A stretch of DNA of 31,465 nt from Desulfonema limicola (GTDB lineage Bacteria > Desulfobacterota > Desulfobacteria > Desulfobacterales > DYRC01). The notes under the pieces were generated by a model. That model had not been told where the DNA came from, searched no databases, and saw nothing but the letters and a program-made list of their open reading frames with translations. The translations under genes and the position numbers were made by a program. The stretch spans positions 1-31,465 of the forward strand of contig DYRC01000008.1 of the NCBI GenBank assembly GCA_020718925.1, read 5' to 3'. Positions 1 to 8,217 of the stretch are shown in pieces (within the stretch, counting starts at the first letter, position 1; each line of letters opens with the position of its first letter).

Positions 1-2
1 CC

Positions 3-365
3 ATTGATGTGATTGTCATAGACAAAGTTGTTCAGGCAATCAATGAAAAACATCCTGAATTTGAATTGAAATTAGACAGCTTTCATTCACGCGGACAGCC
101 TCATGCGGTTTTTACAATTCTTCATAAGGATTATGCGGATGAAGCTATCAGACAGATAACGCTTGATTATGAGATGAAAATCAAAAAGTTAGAAGGAAAA
201 CAGGAAAGTTTGATGGAAGTAATTTCGATGTATATGAATAAGCCACAGATTCAACTTAATATTGAGAAAATTGTTCAGGCTGAAAAAATTGAAGACAGAA
301 GCATTCATGCCGGAGGAGATGTTATAGACAGCACACTTGCAGCAGGAGATGGCAATAAATTATGA
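3..365 (+). CDS. Partial hypothetical protein, coiled-coil C-terminal part
   Basis: The reading frame is open to the left edge, so this is probably the C-terminal end of a longer protein; a GTG at 9 could also start it, but too little upstream sequence is present to judge. I do not recognise a family with certainty. The visible 120 residues hold a charged helical stretch (around KIKKLEGKQESL) that looks like a coiled coil. They end in a glycine-rich tail, DRSIHAGGDVIDSTLAAGDG. Tails of this 'GG-V-(x)-S-(x)-GD' form are seen at the ends of various bacterial signalling or effector proteins, but this resemblance is from memory and weak. The TGA stop overlaps the ATG of the next gene by four bases (ATGA), so the two are probably translationally coupled and may act together. 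Confidence 0.55.
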   Translation: MDVIVIDKVVQAINEKHPEFELKLDSFHSRGQPHAVFTILHKDYADEAIRQITLDYEMKIKKLEGKQESLMEVISMYMNKPQIQLNIEKIVQAEKIEDRSIHAGGDVIDSTLAAGDGNKL

Positions 366-1384
366 ACCTGATAGTCAATGACATCCGCCAAATTCTTCGG
401 CAAGCCCGCAGTAAAACTTACACTGCCATAAATTTTGCTATGACAGAGGCTTACTGGCATATCGGAAGGCGCATTGTGCAGGAAGAACAGCAAGGAGAAG
501 TCCGAGCCGAATATGGCAAACAGCTTATCAGAGAGCTTTCAAAACAATTGGCTGCCGAATTTGGGAAGGGGTTTTCAGAGGCAAATCTCAAAAATTTCCG
601 TCAATTTTATCTGACATTTCCCGAAAATGAGATTCGCTACACACTGCGTAGCGAATTGACTTGGAGTCATTACCGCCTGATTATGCGTGTGGATAATCCC
701 AAAGCCCGCAAATACTATATCTCAGAAGCGGCAGAACAGAATTGGAGTACCCGGACACTTGAGCGCAATATCAACACGCTCTGGTATGAAAGGCTCTTAA
801 TGACTCCCGATAAACAAGCGGCATTACAGCATCAGAAAGCGTTTGAAAAACAACTGCCGACCGAATTTATCAAAGACCCTTATGTTCTGGAATTTCTGCA
901 ACTGCCTGAAAATATGTCAACATCCGAAAAAGAGCTTGAAAGGGCAATTATCAACAACCTTCAGCAGTTTCTTCTGGAACTTGGCAAGGGATTTTCGTTT
1001 GTAAGCAGGCAGTTCCGCATCAGTACCGAAACTTCTCATTTTTATATTGACCTTGTTTTTTATAATTACCTGCTCAAGTGCTTTGTCCTGATTGACCTGA
1101 AAATTGACAAGCTTACACATCAGGATATCGGGCAGATGGATATGTATGTGCGGATGTTTGATGATTTGAAGCGCGGAGAAGATGACAATCCCACCATCGG
1201 CATCATACTTTGTACAAGTAAAGATGAAACCACAGTGAAGTATTCGGTTTTAAAAGGAAGTGAACAGCTTTTTGCTTCCAAATATCGGCTGATTCTCCCG
1301 ACAGAAGAAGAACTGAGAAATGAATTGGATCGGGAAAAACAACTGATATTTGAAATGAAAAACAGAGCCGACCATGATGATTAA
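362..1384 (+). CDS. YhcG-type (DUF1016) PDDEXK nuclease domain protein
   Basis: This 340-residue protein matches the full YhcG/DUF1016 layout. The N-terminal DUF1016 helical domain (about 10-150) contains AYWHIGRRIVQEEQ and the FSEANLKNFRQFY segment. The C-terminal PDDEXK nuclease-like domain (about 170-320) contains FYIDLVFYN (D230), LIDLKID (D245, K247) and THQDIGQMDMYV. D230 and the DLK triad are the expected metal-binding and catalytic residues of the fold. In known genomes these proteins often sit in variable or defence-associated regions, and the true substrate is uncertain. The start codon overlaps the stop of the upstream partial gene (ATGA), pointing to coupled translation. The length is normal for the family and no damage is visible. 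Confidence 0.88.
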   Translation: MNLIVNDIRQILRQARSKTYTAINFAMTEAYWHIGRRIVQEEQQGEVRAEYGKQLIRELSKQLAAEFGKGFSEANLKNFRQFYLTFPENEIRYTLRSELTWSHYRLIMRVDNPKARKYYISEAAEQNWSTRTLERNINTLWYERLLMTPDKQAALQHQKAFEKQLPTEFIKDPYVLEFLQLPENMSTSEKELERAIINNLQQFLLELGKGFSFVSRQFRISTETSHFYIDLVFYNYLLKCFVLIDLKIDKLTHQDIGQMDMYVRMFDDLKRGEDDNPTIGIILCTSKDETTVKYSVLKGSEQLFASKYRLILPTEEELRNELDREKQLIFEMKNRADHDD

Positions 1385-1412
1385 CAGTTGCCGGAGATGA
1401 TAACAAAATCAA

Positions 1413-3287
1413 ATGAATCCCTCAAATCCCATCGAACTCTTAGCCCCCGCAAAAGACGCGGACACCGGCATTGCGGCGATTAACTGCGGCGCGGATGCGG
1501 TGTATATCGGCGCGAAAAAATTCGGCGCACGCGAAGACGCGGGCAACAGCGTTGAAGATATTTACACCTTGTGCCGATATGCTCATAAATATTTTGCAAA
1601 GGTTTATGTAACGCTGAATACGCTGCTGCGCGATGAAGAAATCCCGGATGCGGTCAATCTTATTGCCCAATTGCATGATGCGGGCATTGATGCGCTGATT
1701 ATTCAGGATATGGGATTGCTCGAATGCAATCTGCCGCCGATTCCTTTGTTTGCCAGCACACAATTGCACAATACCTCAGCCGAAAAGACAGCGTTTTTGG
1801 AAAAGGTCGGCTTTGAGCGGGTGATTTTAGCCCGCGAACTTGATCTTGACCGCATCAGAGACATCCGCAGCCATACGCAAATCGGACTTGAATGTTTTGT
1901 TCACGGCGCGTTGTGCGTGTCATACAGCGGGCAATGCTATCTGAGTTATGCCATCGGACGCAGGAGCGGCAATCGTGGACAATGCGCCCAGCCCTGCCGC
2001 AGAAAATACAGTTTAAGCGATAAAAACGGAAAAATCCTTTCCGCCCCGCGTCATCTTCTATGCTTAAAAGACCTGAATCTTTCAGAATATCTTAAAGACT
2101 TAATTGATGCAGGCATTACGTCATTTAAAATCGAAGGGCGGCTCAAAGATACAAGCTATGTGATGAATATCGTAAGCTTTTATCGCCAGAAATTGGATTT
2201 GATTCTGCAAGAGATGAATCTGAAAAAAAGCTCATCCGGCAAAAGCGTCATTGATTTTCTGCCTGATCCGCACAAAACCTTTAATCGGGGATACAGCCGG
2301 TATTTTATTCGGGGAAGGCATAAATCGCTTGCGTCATGGGATACGCCCAAGTCGCTGGGGGAAAAAATCGGGCGCGTGATTTCTGCTGCCAAAGATCATT
2401 TTACCCCTCTCCCCGACCCTCTCCCCGAAACGGAGAGAGGGAGTATCTGCGCGGGTGATGGCATCTGCTTTTTTGATAAAAATCAGCAGCTTTGCGGAAC
2501 TTCAATCAATAAGGCGGATGGTAAAAAAATCTATCCTGAAAAAATAAGCGGCATTGAAAAAGGTGTTGTGATTTATCGAAATCACGATCATGCGTTTCTG
2601 AGCCAATTGAAGAAGAGCCGGGCAGTCCGAAGCATTGAGGTCAGCCTGATTCTTGATGAAACGCCGGATGGATTTTCTCTGACGGCTAAAGATGAAGACG
2701 GAATCAGTGCCGAAGTTTGTGTGTCATGCCAAAAGCAGCCAGCGGATAAAAAAGAGCAGGCAAAATCAGCAATTGAAAAGCAGCTTGCCAAATTCGGCGG
2801 CACGGAGTTTGTCTGTGCTGAACTTGTCTTAAATCTTACAGATTCTTGGTTTATTCCCTTATCTGAATTAAATGCCTTGCGCCGCAATGTTTTGGAAAAA
2901 TTATCTCAGGCGCGTCAACAGCACCGTCCGATCATAAAAAAGCGCGTTATTCCCAATGACGCGGCATATCCTGAAACCGAACTCTCCTATTCGGGCAATG
3001 TGCTGAATCAGAAAGCAAAAAAGTTTTATCAGCGTCATGGCGTTGACCGCATCATGCCTGCGGCAGAATCCGGTTTGGATATGCACGGGAAAAAGCTAAT
3101 GACAACAAAATATTGCCTTAATTATGAGTTGGGGCGGTGCAACGGAAAACCACCCCTCACCCCAGCCCTCTCCCCCATCGGAGAGAGGGAGTGCTTATAT
3201 CTGACAGATGAAGATGGTCGGAAATTCCGATTAGATTTTGATTGTGTAAATTGTGAAATGGCGTTATTTTATGAAAAACCATTTTGA
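1413..3287 (+). CDS. Peptidase U32 family protein (YhbU/RlhA-like)
   Basis: This is a 624-residue member of the U32 family. The family signature lies at residues 160-178 (ECFVHGALCVSYSGQCYLS) and further cysteines follow at C191 and C195, giving the C168/C175/C191/C195 set. Members of this family include RlhA (23S rRNA C2501 hydroxylation) and ubiquinone or collagenase-like proteins. The cysteines probably bind an iron-sulfur cluster, and an RNA-modification role is likelier than proteolysis, though this is inference. A second C-terminal set is C568, C576, C611 and C614. Two in-frame segments look foreign: around residues 331-346 (PLPDPLPETERGSICAG) and 581-593 (PLTPALSPIGERE). They are encoded by copies of the GC-rich palindromic repeat found elsewhere in the window. 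The second sits in the loop between the paired C-terminal cysteines. The stop lies 12 bases before pspA. Confidence 0.88.
   Translation: MNPSNPIELLAPAKDADTGIAAINCGADAVYIGAKKFGAREDAGNSVEDIYTLCRYAHKYFAKVYVTLNTLLRDEEIPDAVNLIAQLHDAGIDALIIQDMGLLECNLPPIPLFASTQLHNTSAEKTAFLEKVGFERVILARELDLDRIRDIRSHTQIGLECFVHGALCVSYSGQCYLSYAIGRRSGNRGQCAQPCRRKYSLSDKNGKILSAPRHLLCLKDLNLSEYLKDLIDAGITSFKIEGRLKDTSYVMNIVSFYRQKLDLILQEMNLKKSSSGKSVIDFLPDPHKTFNRGYSRYFIRGRHKSLASWDTPKSLGEKIGRVISAAKDHFTPLPDPLPETERGSICAGDGICFFDKNQQLCGTSINKADGKKIYPEKISGIEKGVVIYRNHDHAFLSQLKKSRAVRSIEVSLILDETPDGFSLTAKDEDGISAEVCVSCQKQPADKKEQAKSAIEKQLAKFGGTEFVCAELVLNLTDSWFIPLSELNALRRNVLEKLSQARQQHRPIIKKRVIPNDAAYPETELSYSGNVLNQKAKKFYQRHGVDRIMPAAESGLDMHGKKLMTTKYCLNYELGRCNGKPPLTPALSPIGERECLYLTDEDGRKFRLDFDCVNCEMALFYEKPF
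2402..2450. repeat. Palindromic GC-rich repeat copy A, in frame inside the U32 gene
   Basis: A block of CCCCTCTCC-type sequence followed by GGAGAGAGGG can fold into a hairpin. It belongs to the same family as the intergenic copies near 9.0, 11.9, 14.4 and 22.7 kb. Here it is read through in frame and encodes a proline/glutamate-rich linker without a stop. Confidence 0.75.
3149..3192. repeat. Palindromic GC-rich repeat copy B, in frame inside the U32 gene
   Basis: The segment contains CCCCTCACCCCAGCCCTCTC and, after a short loop, GGAGAGAGGGAG. It is translated as PLTPALSPIGERE, a peptide typical of such repeats when read in this frame. It lies in the C-terminal loop between Cys pairs of the U32 protein. 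Confidence 0.75.
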
Positions 3288-3299
3288 AGGAGAAAAGTC

Positions 3300-4052
3300 A
3301 TGTTCAGACGTTTGTTGAATGTGTTTCAAGGATTTATCGGATTGTTTATCAGCGGGCTTGAAAGAACCAATCCCCGCGCCCTGATTGAAGCTGAAAAAGA
3401 AAATTTGAGAGTACAGATTGCCCAGTTCAATGAAAGCCTTTCGCAACATGCGGCATTTGTGGAGCGGCTGATGCGTCAGGTCAAATCTTTGGAGAAAAAA
3501 GAGCAGGAATTGGCAGCAAAAGTTGCGGCAAATATCAAGGCGGGAAATCGCGCGGTTGCCGGGCAGATCGCGCTTCAGTTAAAGACCGTCAAAGAGCAGT
3601 TGGATGAAAATCGTGGGCAGTTGACGGCTGCGGATGACACCTATAAAAAGTTGGTCAAAACCAGAGATATTACGGTTCAGGAAGCCAGAAGCAAGATTGA
3701 AAAGCTTAATCTGAAGATTTCCGAAGCGGAGATGCTGGAAGCTCAGGCAGAACTTCAGGAAATGGCATCCGGCATGATTACCGGCATCGGAAATTCGGGC
3801 GATACCTTAAATCGCATGGAAGAGTATCTGAATGAACGCCGGGACAAAGCTGCGGGACGCGCCCGCGTTGCTGCATCCGGGCTGGATGTGTCCGAAGTTG
3901 AATTGAAAGAAGCAGAGCAGTCTGCATTGGCAGATCAGGCATTGGCGGAATTTGAATCTGCTTACGGATTTGCAAGCCCGGCAAAACAGGCGACAGCAGA
4001 AGCACCGCCGGTATCTGTTCCGATTGCTGAAAAAGAACTGGGACCTCAATAA
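3300..4052 (+). CDS. pspA: PspA/IM30 family membrane-stress protein
   Basis: The 250-residue protein is almost entirely helical. A short amphipathic N-terminus (MFRRLLNVFQGFIGLFIS) is followed by a long coiled coil (about 27-195) with the family features NPRALIEAEKENLR and MEEYLNERRDKAAGRARVA. PspA/IM30 proteins coat stressed inner membranes and form ESCRT-III-like assemblies. About 30 residues at the C-terminus (after AYGFASPA) are alanine/proline-rich and probably disordered, making it slightly longer than E. coli PspA (222 residues). A clear AGGAG ribosome-binding site begins immediately after the stop of the U32 gene, and the stop is only two bases before the ATG of ispG. No PspF, PspB or PspC partner is visible, so this is not a classical psp operon. 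Confidence 0.85.
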   Translation: MFRRLLNVFQGFIGLFISGLERTNPRALIEAEKENLRVQIAQFNESLSQHAAFVERLMRQVKSLEKKEQELAAKVAANIKAGNRAVAGQIALQLKTVKEQLDENRGQLTAADDTYKKLVKTRDITVQEARSKIEKLNLKISEAEMLEAQAELQEMASGMITGIGNSGDTLNRMEEYLNERRDKAAGRARVAASGLDVSEVELKEAEQSALADQALAEFESAYGFASPAKQATAEAPPVSVPIAEKELGPQ

Positions 4053-4054
4053 TC

Positions 4055-5113
4055 ATGTCTTTTGTATCGAACCGAAAACATACCCGTCAGATCAGCGTGG
4101 GAAATGTCAAAGTGGGCGGCAGTGAGCCGATTGCCGTTCAATCCATGTGCAACACCTTTACTCAGGATGTTGACGCCACTGTCGCGCAAATCCGGCGGCT
4201 GGAGAGCGCGGGCTGTGAAATTATCCGCGTGGCAGTGCCGGATGAAGACGCCGCGCTTGCCATTGCCAAAATCAAAGCTCAGATTTCGATTCCTCTGATT
4301 GCAGATATTCATTTTGATTATCGGCTTGCCATTGCTTCGGCAAAGGCAGGCGCGGATGGATTGCGCTTTAATCCCGGCAATATCGGAAGTCAGAAAAAGG
4401 TCAAATTGCTGGTGGATTGCGCCAAAGATTTGCAGATTCCTATCCGAATCGGCGTTAATGCCGGATCTCTTGAAAAAGATATTTTGAAAAAATACAGCGG
4501 CGCAACCCCTGAAGCAATGGTGGAGAGCGCGATGCGGCATGTGCAGTTGCTTGAATCTTATAATTTTCACGACATCAAGATTTCCATCAAAGCTTCGGAT
4601 GTGGCTCGCACGGTTCAGGCATATCAATTGTTGTCTTCAAAAACAGATTATCCGCTTCATGTCGGCGTAACCGAAGCCGGGGGCTTGTATCCGGGCATTG
4701 TGAAATCTTCTTTGGGAATCGGGATGTTATTGGCAAAAGGCATCGGCGATACCATTCGGGTTTCTCTGACCCGCGATCCGGTTGAAGAAGTGCGGACAGG
4801 ATATGAAATTTTAAAAGCATTGGATATTCGGCGCAGAGGTCCGGAAATCATCTCCTGCCCCACCTGCGGGCGGTGTAAAATCAATCTGTTTGATATTTTG
4901 AATCAGGTGGAAACCGCGCTTCTGACCAGTGCCTCAACGATAAAAATTGCAATTATGGGCTGCGTGGTCAATGGTCCCGGCGAGGCAAAAGAAGCAGACA
5001 TCGGCATTGCAGGCGGAGACGGCATCGGCATCTTGTTCAAAAAAGGCAAGGTCATTCGGAAATTTCCGCAGGAAAAACTGGTGGAGGTGCTACTGAATGA
5101 GGTGAATCTATGA
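4055..5113 (+). CDS. ispG: 4-hydroxy-3-methylbut-2-en-1-yl diphosphate synthase
   Basis: IspG (GcpE) converts methylerythritol cyclodiphosphate to HMBPP in the non-mevalonate isoprenoid pathway, using a [4Fe-4S] cluster. The 352-residue protein has the TIM-barrel N-terminal part (RQISVGNVKVGG, PLIADIHFDYRLA, LRFNPGNIG) and the C-terminal cluster domain with C268 and C271 (SCPTCGRC), C303 (GCVVNGPGE) and E310. These are equivalent to C270, C273, C305 and E312 of the E. coli enzyme. It is the short bacterial form without the plant-type insertion. It starts two bases after the pspA stop and is therefore probably cotranscribed with pspA and the U32 gene. Its 3' end overlaps the convergent asparaginase gene by six bases. 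Confidence 0.97.
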   Translation: MSFVSNRKHTRQISVGNVKVGGSEPIAVQSMCNTFTQDVDATVAQIRRLESAGCEIIRVAVPDEDAALAIAKIKAQISIPLIADIHFDYRLAIASAKAGADGLRFNPGNIGSQKKVKLLVDCAKDLQIPIRIGVNAGSLEKDILKKYSGATPEAMVESAMRHVQLLESYNFHDIKISIKASDVARTVQAYQLLSSKTDYPLHVGVTEAGGLYPGIVKSSLGIGMLLAKGIGDTIRVSLTRDPVEEVRTGYEILKALDIRRRGPEIISCPTCGRCKINLFDILNQVETALLTSASTIKIAIMGCVVNGPGEAKEADIGIAGGDGIGILFKKGKVIRKFPQEKLVEVLLNEVNL

Positions 5114-5602
5114 TATTTCCTCAAAACAATTCATCTCAATATTTTTCCGGGCATTATCCGGCGTGAAAATTCTGCCGTTCATGGCAATATATACGCCATT
5201 GGGGAGAAGCTGAACCGCAGTCATTGCGCTGCCGATATTATACACCGCATCGCTGACCATGAATCGGGCAGGCTGCATGGATCCGGTCAGAACGATAACC
5301 TTATCCGGGATCGGTTGAAGAATTTTTGCCGTCAAAACCATCGTATCTGTGCCGTGAGTTATCACAAAATGGCGAAATAATTTGTCATTGCTGATGGTGT
5401 CATAAATCAGCCGGCGATCATCATCAGTCAAATCAAGGCTGTCTTTTCTCAGCAAAGATACCACCTCATACTCAAAGGCGACATTGGCAACGTTCAGAAC
5501 CTGTGTAACCTGCGGATCACCTATCTGGTAATCGTTTTTTTTGTCAAAATAGATTTTGTCCATCGTACCGCCGGTGGCAATAATCTTTATTTTCACTGTC
5601 AT
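5108..5602 (-). CDS. Single-domain asparaginase family protein
   Basis: The protein carries the N-terminal asparaginase domain only. Counting from the upstream GTG at 5611, it has the ATGGTMD loop (T16 nucleophile), THGTDTM (T88, D89), VLTGSMQPARF, and a lysine in PDNARK (K156) that probably matches the catalytic lysine. Classical L-asparaginases are about 330 residues with two domains and complete their active site with a neighbouring subunit; this one stops after about 164. Single-domain members exist in proteobacteria, so it may be intact. The ATG at 5602 is preferred over the GTG at 5611 because GAGGTG lies six bases upstream. It is the last gene of the minus-strand run, four bases or so past the TGA of the sigma-54 activator, and overlaps the end of ispG tail to tail. 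Substrate (Asn hydrolysis or another amide) is not proven. Confidence 0.8.
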   Translation of the reverse strand: MTVKIKIIATGGTMDKIYFDKKNDYQIGDPQVTQVLNVANVAFEYEVVSLLRKDSLDLTDDDRRLIYDTISNDKLFRHFVITHGTDTMVLTAKILQPIPDKVIVLTGSMQPARFMVSDAVYNIGSAMTAVQLLPNGVYIAMNGRIFTPDNARKNIEMNCFEEIS

Positions 5603-5612
5603 CACAAACACC

Positions 5613-6962
5613 TCAGTTGCTTCTGAATAATTTGGGATTAATATCGTATTTTCCTATCCGATGCCACAATGCCCGCGGCTTGATTCCCAATATTTCTGCG
5701 GCTCTGACCTGCGTTCCGCCCTGACGAAGCGCTTCGATAATCATGGCTTTTTCAATTTCCTCCAGTTGTTGATCCAGATTCAGATTTGTTTTCGGCGCAT
5801 TCGGATCATCTCCGCTGCTATCCGGATCATGGCGAATCGTTCGGATAATCGGATTTTTTATAATGCTTTCAGGCAGATGTTTGGGTTCGATAACGCCGTT
5901 CTCGCACATCACGGATGCGCGTTCAATTACATTCTGAAGTTCACGGATATTGCCGGACCACGCAGAATCAGACATCAGCAGTTGCAGGGCTATCGGAGAA
6001 ATCGTTACCGGTTTCGGCGCAACCTTGCAGAAATATTCTGTTAAAACAGAAATGTCTTCAGGTCTTTCTCTTAACGGCGGAATGTGGATATAAAACACAT
6101 TCAGACGGAAATAGAGGTCTTCTCTGAATTTTTTATCCTCCACCATTTTTTTCAAATCCTTATTGGTGGCAGCAATAAAGCGGACATCTACTTTGATGGT
6201 TTCATTTCCGCCGACACGCTCAAATTCACGTTCCTGAAGCACACGCAAAATTTTTGCCTGTGTTTCCAAAGGCATATCGCCGATTTCATCTAAAAAAATC
6301 GTGCCGCCGTTTGCCATTTCAAATTTTCCCAGCTTTCTTGCGGTCGCGCCGGTGAACGAGCCTTTTTCATGCCCGAAAAGTTCGGATTCCCAAAGTGTGT
6401 CCGGGACAGCCGTGCAGTTGAACTTGATAAAGAGTTTGGCTTTGCGGTTGCTGTGTCTGTAAATGCTGGTTGCCACAAGTTCTTTGCCGGTGCCGCTTTC
6501 GCCGAGAATCAGCACCGTAGAATCCGTAGAGGCAACCTTGATAATCTGCCCCAGAACGCCGCGCATGGCTTTGCTTTCGGCAATAATTTCAGGAAATAAC
6601 TGCCGCGCATCCACCATTGACAGCACCGTAGTTACCTGCTCAAATACTCTGGTAATATGATCAAGCTGCCCGGTTCCTTTTTTATGATTCAGATCGTCAT
6701 TTGAAATGGACGCCAATTGTTTGGCTTTTTCAATAAATGCTTCCACAGGTTTTAAGATAACCCAGACAATCGCCAGCCCGATGAGGCATCCGATAGCAAT
6801 GACAATGACCGACAGCCAGAAAAAAGGATCACCTTCATATAATCCGTGTTTTGAGCAATACTGGAGCAATCTGTAACTCAGGATAGCGGACAACAGCGCG
6901 TATCCGGAAAAAATTACCGGGATAATAACATAAAGACTGATATGATAATGTTTATCTTTCAT
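5613..6962 (-). CDS. Membrane-anchored sigma-54 activator (AAA+/Fis)
   Basis: Numbering is from the possible TTG start at 7007. Two membrane segments (about 24-48 and 64-85) are separated by only about 15 residues. A HAMP-like linker follows (ILKPVEAFIEKAKQLA, about 84-135). The AAA+ domain (about 140-375) shows Walker A GESGTGKE (169-176), a GSFTGA sigma-54 contact loop (216-221, Ser in place of the usual Ala), Walker B FLDEIGD (238-244) and FRLNVF. The C-terminal Fis-type helix-turn-helix spans about 415-455. There is no receiver domain and no room for a periplasmic sensor, so it may respond to membrane state or a partner. The ATG at 6962 starts 25 bases after the gspF stop; the TTG at 7007 would overlap gspF by 20 bases, so I chose ATG. 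Targets are unknown; the neighbouring gspF-like gene is a guess. Confidence 0.85.
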   Translation of the reverse strand: MKDKHYHISLYVIIPVIFSGYALLSAILSYRLLQYCSKHGLYEGDPFFWLSVIVIAIGCLIGLAIVWVILKPVEAFIEKAKQLASISNDDLNHKKGTGQLDHITRVFEQVTTVLSMVDARQLFPEIIAESKAMRGVLGQIIKVASTDSTVLILGESGTGKELVATSIYRHSNRKAKLFIKFNCTAVPDTLWESELFGHEKGSFTGATARKLGKFEMANGGTIFLDEIGDMPLETQAKILRVLQEREFERVGGNETIKVDVRFIAATNKDLKKMVEDKKFREDLYFRLNVFYIHIPPLRERPEDISVLTEYFCKVAPKPVTISPIALQLLMSDSAWSGNIRELQNVIERASVMCENGVIEPKHLPESIIKNPIIRTIRHDPDSSGDDPNAPKTNLNLDQQLEEIEKAMIIEALRQGGTQVRAAEILGIKPRALWHRIGKYDINPKLFRSN

Positions 6963-6987
6963 GGTTTTCAAATCTGTATTTATCGGG

Positions 6988-8208
6988 TTATTTCGGTATC
7001 TGAGCAAGATCCCACATAGGCATCATAATTGCCAGCGCAAAAAAGCCGACAATGGCAGCCATGCAGATAGTCAATACAGGACCTATGTATTCGGACAGGG
7101 TTTTCATTGCATATTCTACTTCCGCATCATAATGCTGGGCAACATCAGACAGCATTTCATCAAGTTTTTCTGTTTTTTCTCCGATAGCAATCATGTTCAC
7201 CACCATCGGCGTAAAATATTTGGCAGCTTTCAAAGGCGCTGAAATACTGCTCCCTTTTTCAATCTGTTCTCTGATTCGGTCAAATTCACGCGAAACCGCT
7301 TTGTTTCCGATAGCATTGGCAATAATTTTAAACGATTCAAGTATCTGAACGCCGCTGTACTGCAAAATAGAAAAAATGCTTGCAAAGCGCGACATGGCGG
7401 TTTTGATCAGCAGTTCGCCCACCAGCGGCAGTTTCAGCAGAATCGTATCTCTGACATATTTTCCGTTCTCTGTTTTAAGATAAATCCCGATAGCAGCGAA
7501 AGTTCCCGCGGCTCCGGCTATGGCGAGATACCAGTAGCTATGCCAAAATTCATACAGCAGAATACACATCTGCGTGGGCATAGGAAGCTTGATTTTGGCG
7601 CTTTTAAAGACGTGAACAAATTTGGGTATGACAAAGATCAGCAGAAAAAAGAACGCTACGGTTAAAAATGCCATAACAAATATCGGATATTGAAGCGCGG
7701 CTCTGATGTCTCCTCTGATTTTATGTTCATGCTCCATGATATAAATCAGCCTATCCAGCACTTCGGATAATGAGCCGCTGGCTTCTCCGGCTTGAAGCGC
7801 GGCGCAATACAACGGCGGAAACACAGTCGGATGTTTTGCAAACGCTTCGTGAATCTTTGAGCCTTCGGTGATATGTTTGGAAATAGAACTGATCACGTTT
7901 CTCAGCCGCACATGCTCGGTCTGATCTTCAAGAATCTGAAGCATTTTTATCATCGGAACCCCGACTTTGAGCATGGTCCTGAGCTGCTTGGTCATCAGAA
8001 TCTTATCGCGGGTTTTGATTGGCGTCAGCAGCTCTGTCAGACTCAGTTCTCTGCCTTTTACCGCCACCTGTTTTTCCTTTTTTACTTTGGAAGGGATAAG
8101 CCCCCGCGCCAAAATAAGATTATTTGCCATAGTATCAGAATCAGCATCAATGGTGCCGGAAACCAGCTTTCCACTGTCATTGAATGCCTGATATGAAAAT
8201 TTTGACAT
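6988..8208 (-). CDS. GspF/PilC-type inner-membrane platform protein
   Basis: This 406-residue protein has the duplicated T2SS_F architecture. The N-terminal adaptor (FSYQAFNDSGKLVSGTIDAD, 4-23) is followed by a first F domain (about 70-195, with VGVPMIKMLQILEDQTE and ALQAGEASGSLSEVLDRL) and a second (about 272-395, with SGVQILESFKIIANAIGN and IAIGEKTEKLDEML). Membrane segments lie near 176-197, 225-244 and 376-398. Such proteins anchor the pilin assembly ATPase in type II secretion or type IV pili. No ATPase, pseudopilin or secretin gene lies in the window, so it is an orphan here. An AGGAGAG ribosome-binding site sits just before the ATG, and the stop of tatD is only nine bases upstream, so both are probably one operon. 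Confidence 0.9.
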   Translation of the reverse strand: MSKFSYQAFNDSGKLVSGTIDADSDTMANNLILARGLIPSKVKKEKQVAVKGRELSLTELLTPIKTRDKILMTKQLRTMLKVGVPMIKMLQILEDQTEHVRLRNVISSISKHITEGSKIHEAFAKHPTVFPPLYCAALQAGEASGSLSEVLDRLIYIMEHEHKIRGDIRAALQYPIFVMAFLTVAFFFLLIFVIPKFVHVFKSAKIKLPMPTQMCILLYEFWHSYWYLAIAGAAGTFAAIGIYLKTENGKYVRDTILLKLPLVGELLIKTAMSRFASIFSILQYSGVQILESFKIIANAIGNKAVSREFDRIREQIEKGSSISAPLKAAKYFTPMVVNMIAIGEKTEKLDEMLSDVAQHYDAEVEYAMKTLSEYIGPVLTICMAAIVGFFALAIMMPMWDLAQIPK

Positions 8209-8217
8209 GGCTCTCTC

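Noticed and set aside
4046..4627. 193-residue minus-strand frame across ispG
   Set aside because: It lies wholly antisense to an intact ispG and resembles no family.
6300..6360. GSFTGA in place of GAFTGA as evidence of a defective activator
   Set aside because: Serine at this position occurs in functional sigma-54 activators, and Walker motifs and the Fis domain are intact.
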